From the NCBI GenBank assembly GCA_020059985.1, contig JAGVCI010000097.1, positions 1-5,638 of the forward strand: a stretch of DNA of 5,638 nt, given 5' to 3'. Below the pieces are notes generated by a model. The model was not told where the DNA came from and searched no databases. It saw only the letters and a program-made list of their open reading frames with translations. Within the stretch, counting starts at the first letter, position 1. Every line of letters begins with the position of its first letter. This document shows, one piece after another, positions 4,737 to 5,638 of the stretch. The stretch is from Candidatus Peribacterales bacterium. Its GTDB lineage: Bacteria; Patescibacteriota; Gracilibacteria; Peribacterales; Peribacteraceae. Position numbers and translations under genes: made by a program.

Positions 4737-5638
4737 TGTTTTCCGCTCCCCCGATAGGACGGATTGTCCGAAACGCGCTCTATAGATTCTGGCGCCGTGC
4801 CCGTGCGCTACGCGTTCTTGTGCGTTCTATTCGGCATTATTCCGCTGGTCCAGAGGGGTCGAGACGCGTGAAGGGACTGAGGCTGTGGTACCAAATTCGT
4901 ATGCGCGTGATCATCCGTTCAAAAAGTCCAATCACGCGGGTGGCACGCCACCGCACGGTGCGTCTATGGGTCGACGGTTTCGAGGCTTTTCGTAGAATTC
5001 GCAAATTAATCGCGCGCGCGCACCACAGCATCGTGATCCAAATGTTCATCTGGAAAGATGACGAGACCGGGAGGCAAATCGCGCGTGACTTGGTCGAAGC
5101 GGCAGACCGTGGTGTGCACATCGACATTACGAAAGAGGCGGTTGGTGATGTCTTCGAACTGCATCGTGATTTCGTCGGCACTCGCGGGAAATCTGATCCC
5201 ACGTGGAGACGGTTTTGGAAACACCCCAATATCCGTGTCACTTATGCCAACGACTATAACCACGCGAAGGTCTACATTATTGACGATGAGATTCTTCTCA
5301 TCGGGGGGATGAATATTGCCGATGAGCCACGCAGACTCTGGCACGACTATGTTTTGGAGTTGCGCGGAGACGAGTTCGTGCGTCAGTACCTCACCGGGAA
5401 ATCGGTGCACACGCATAGCATTGAGCTGGTGCAAAACACGTTCGATGTCCGCGAGATACGCCCGACGGTCATGCGTCTTCTTTCCGATGCAACGAAGTCG
5501 ATTGTCCTCGAGCAGAGTTACATCAACGATCGCGTGGTCTTGGAAACTCTCGCGCGTCGCTCGCACGAGGGCGTGCGTGTGGTGTTAATTTTCCCATCAA
5601 CACCTCCGGTCCACGGCAACGCCAACGCGCAAGCGATC
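4736..5638 (+). CDS. Phospholipase D / cardiolipin synthase-like protein, N-terminal part
   Basis: The reading frame is open from the ATG at 4736 to the right edge, giving 301 codons with no stop. It encodes a PLD-superfamily enzyme. The first HKD motif is complete: His176, Lys178 and Asp183 in NHAKVYIID, followed by the family's GGMNIAD (190-196). The fold begins at about 75, with VDGFEAF (79-85) and IVIQMFIW (99-106) typical of cardiolipin synthase-like members. A second half starts at about 245 (LLSDATKSIVLEQSYI); the expected second HKD would lie beyond the window. Such proteins usually carry out phosphatidyl transfer in membrane lipid synthesis, though some PLD proteins are nucleases. 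The first 75 residues are extremely Arg-rich (18 Arg, one acidic residue) and lack the paired membrane helices of E. coli ClsA. No Shine-Dalgarno sequence precedes the ATG; Met56 is a later alternative start. The gene is divergent from the ATPase, with 24 bases between starts. Family is sure; substrate and exact start are less so. Confidence 0.9.
   Translation, partial: MFSAPPIGRIVRNALYRFWRRARALRVLVRSIRHYSAGPEGSRRVKGLRLWYQIRMRVIIRSKSPITRVARHRTVRLWVDGFEAFRRIRKLIARAHHSIVIQMFIWKDDETGRQIARDLVEAADRGVHIDITKEAVGDVFELHRDFVGTRGKSDPTWRRFWKHPNIRVTYANDYNHAKVYIIDDEILLIGGMNIADEPRRLWHDYVLELRGDEFVRQYLTGKSVHTHSIELVQNTFDVREIRPTVMRLLSDATKSIVLEQSYINDRVVLETLARRSHEGVRVVLIFPSTPPVHGNANAQAI

Noticed and set aside
5011..5021. 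Alternating CG run
   Set aside because: A short run inside the PLD coding region encoding Ala-Arg-Ala; too short to treat as a functional repeat or Z-DNA site.
5006..5566. Minus-strand ORF of 186 codons opposite the PLD gene
   Set aside because: Antisense to the HKD-containing frame; its length reflects the codon composition of the real gene, and it shows no domain motif.
1..5638. Alternative genetic code (UGA read as Gly, as in some CPR lineages)
   Set aside because: All frames identified stay open without reading TGA as an amino acid, and Trp is encoded by TGG at expected positions.
1..5638. Mobile elements, CRISPR arrays, tRNA or rRNA genes
   Set aside because: No transposase, terminal inverted repeats, regularly spaced direct repeats, or tRNA- or rRNA-like sequence was seen by eye on either strand.

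Overview
The window looks like ordinary chromosome from a Candidate Phyla Radiation (Patescibacteria) bacterium. That placement is an inference from gene content: a lone membrane-anchored ATPase of the TraD/VirD4-like type common in this group, a sortase fused to SLH repeats, and weak or absent Shine-Dalgarno sequences before most starts. The three complete genes all end in TAA, and no in-frame TGA has to be read as an amino acid, so the standard bacterial code is enough. I see no tRNA, rRNA, CRISPR array, insertion sequence or attachment site.

Layout. Positions 1-351 (minus strand) hold the first 117 codons of the translation-associated ATPase YchF; the gene runs off the left edge. A 194-base divergent gap (352-545) carries an AT-rich promoter region, a small hairpin and a possible short ORF. 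Positions 546-1742 (plus) encode a secreted protein with three SLH repeats followed by a sortase domain with a complete His/Cys/Arg active site. A strong hairpin with T-runs on both sides (1745-1777) separates it from a convergent gene at 1792-2103 (minus) for a 103-residue exported protein of unknown function. That gene has its own clear promoter near 2142-2170. Positions 2234-4711 (minus) encode an 825-residue ATPase with one N-terminal membrane helix, with a weak terminator-like hairpin after its stop. Only 24 bases further on, an outward-reading gene (4736 to the right edge, plus) encodes a phospholipase D/cardiolipin synthase-like protein, cut by the window end after its first HKD motif.

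How they fit together. The sortase-SLH protein, the small exported protein, the membrane ATPase and the PLD enzyme could all act at the cell envelope, but they form no obvious single operon. Each appears to be its own transcription unit, arranged divergently or convergently. The most notable points are the SLH-sortase fusion, the unidentified exported protein beside it, the conjugation-type ATPase with no other secretion gene nearby, and the very tight divergent start region at 4711-4736, where candidate promoters overlap each other and a start codon. No convincing new multi-gene system is visible.
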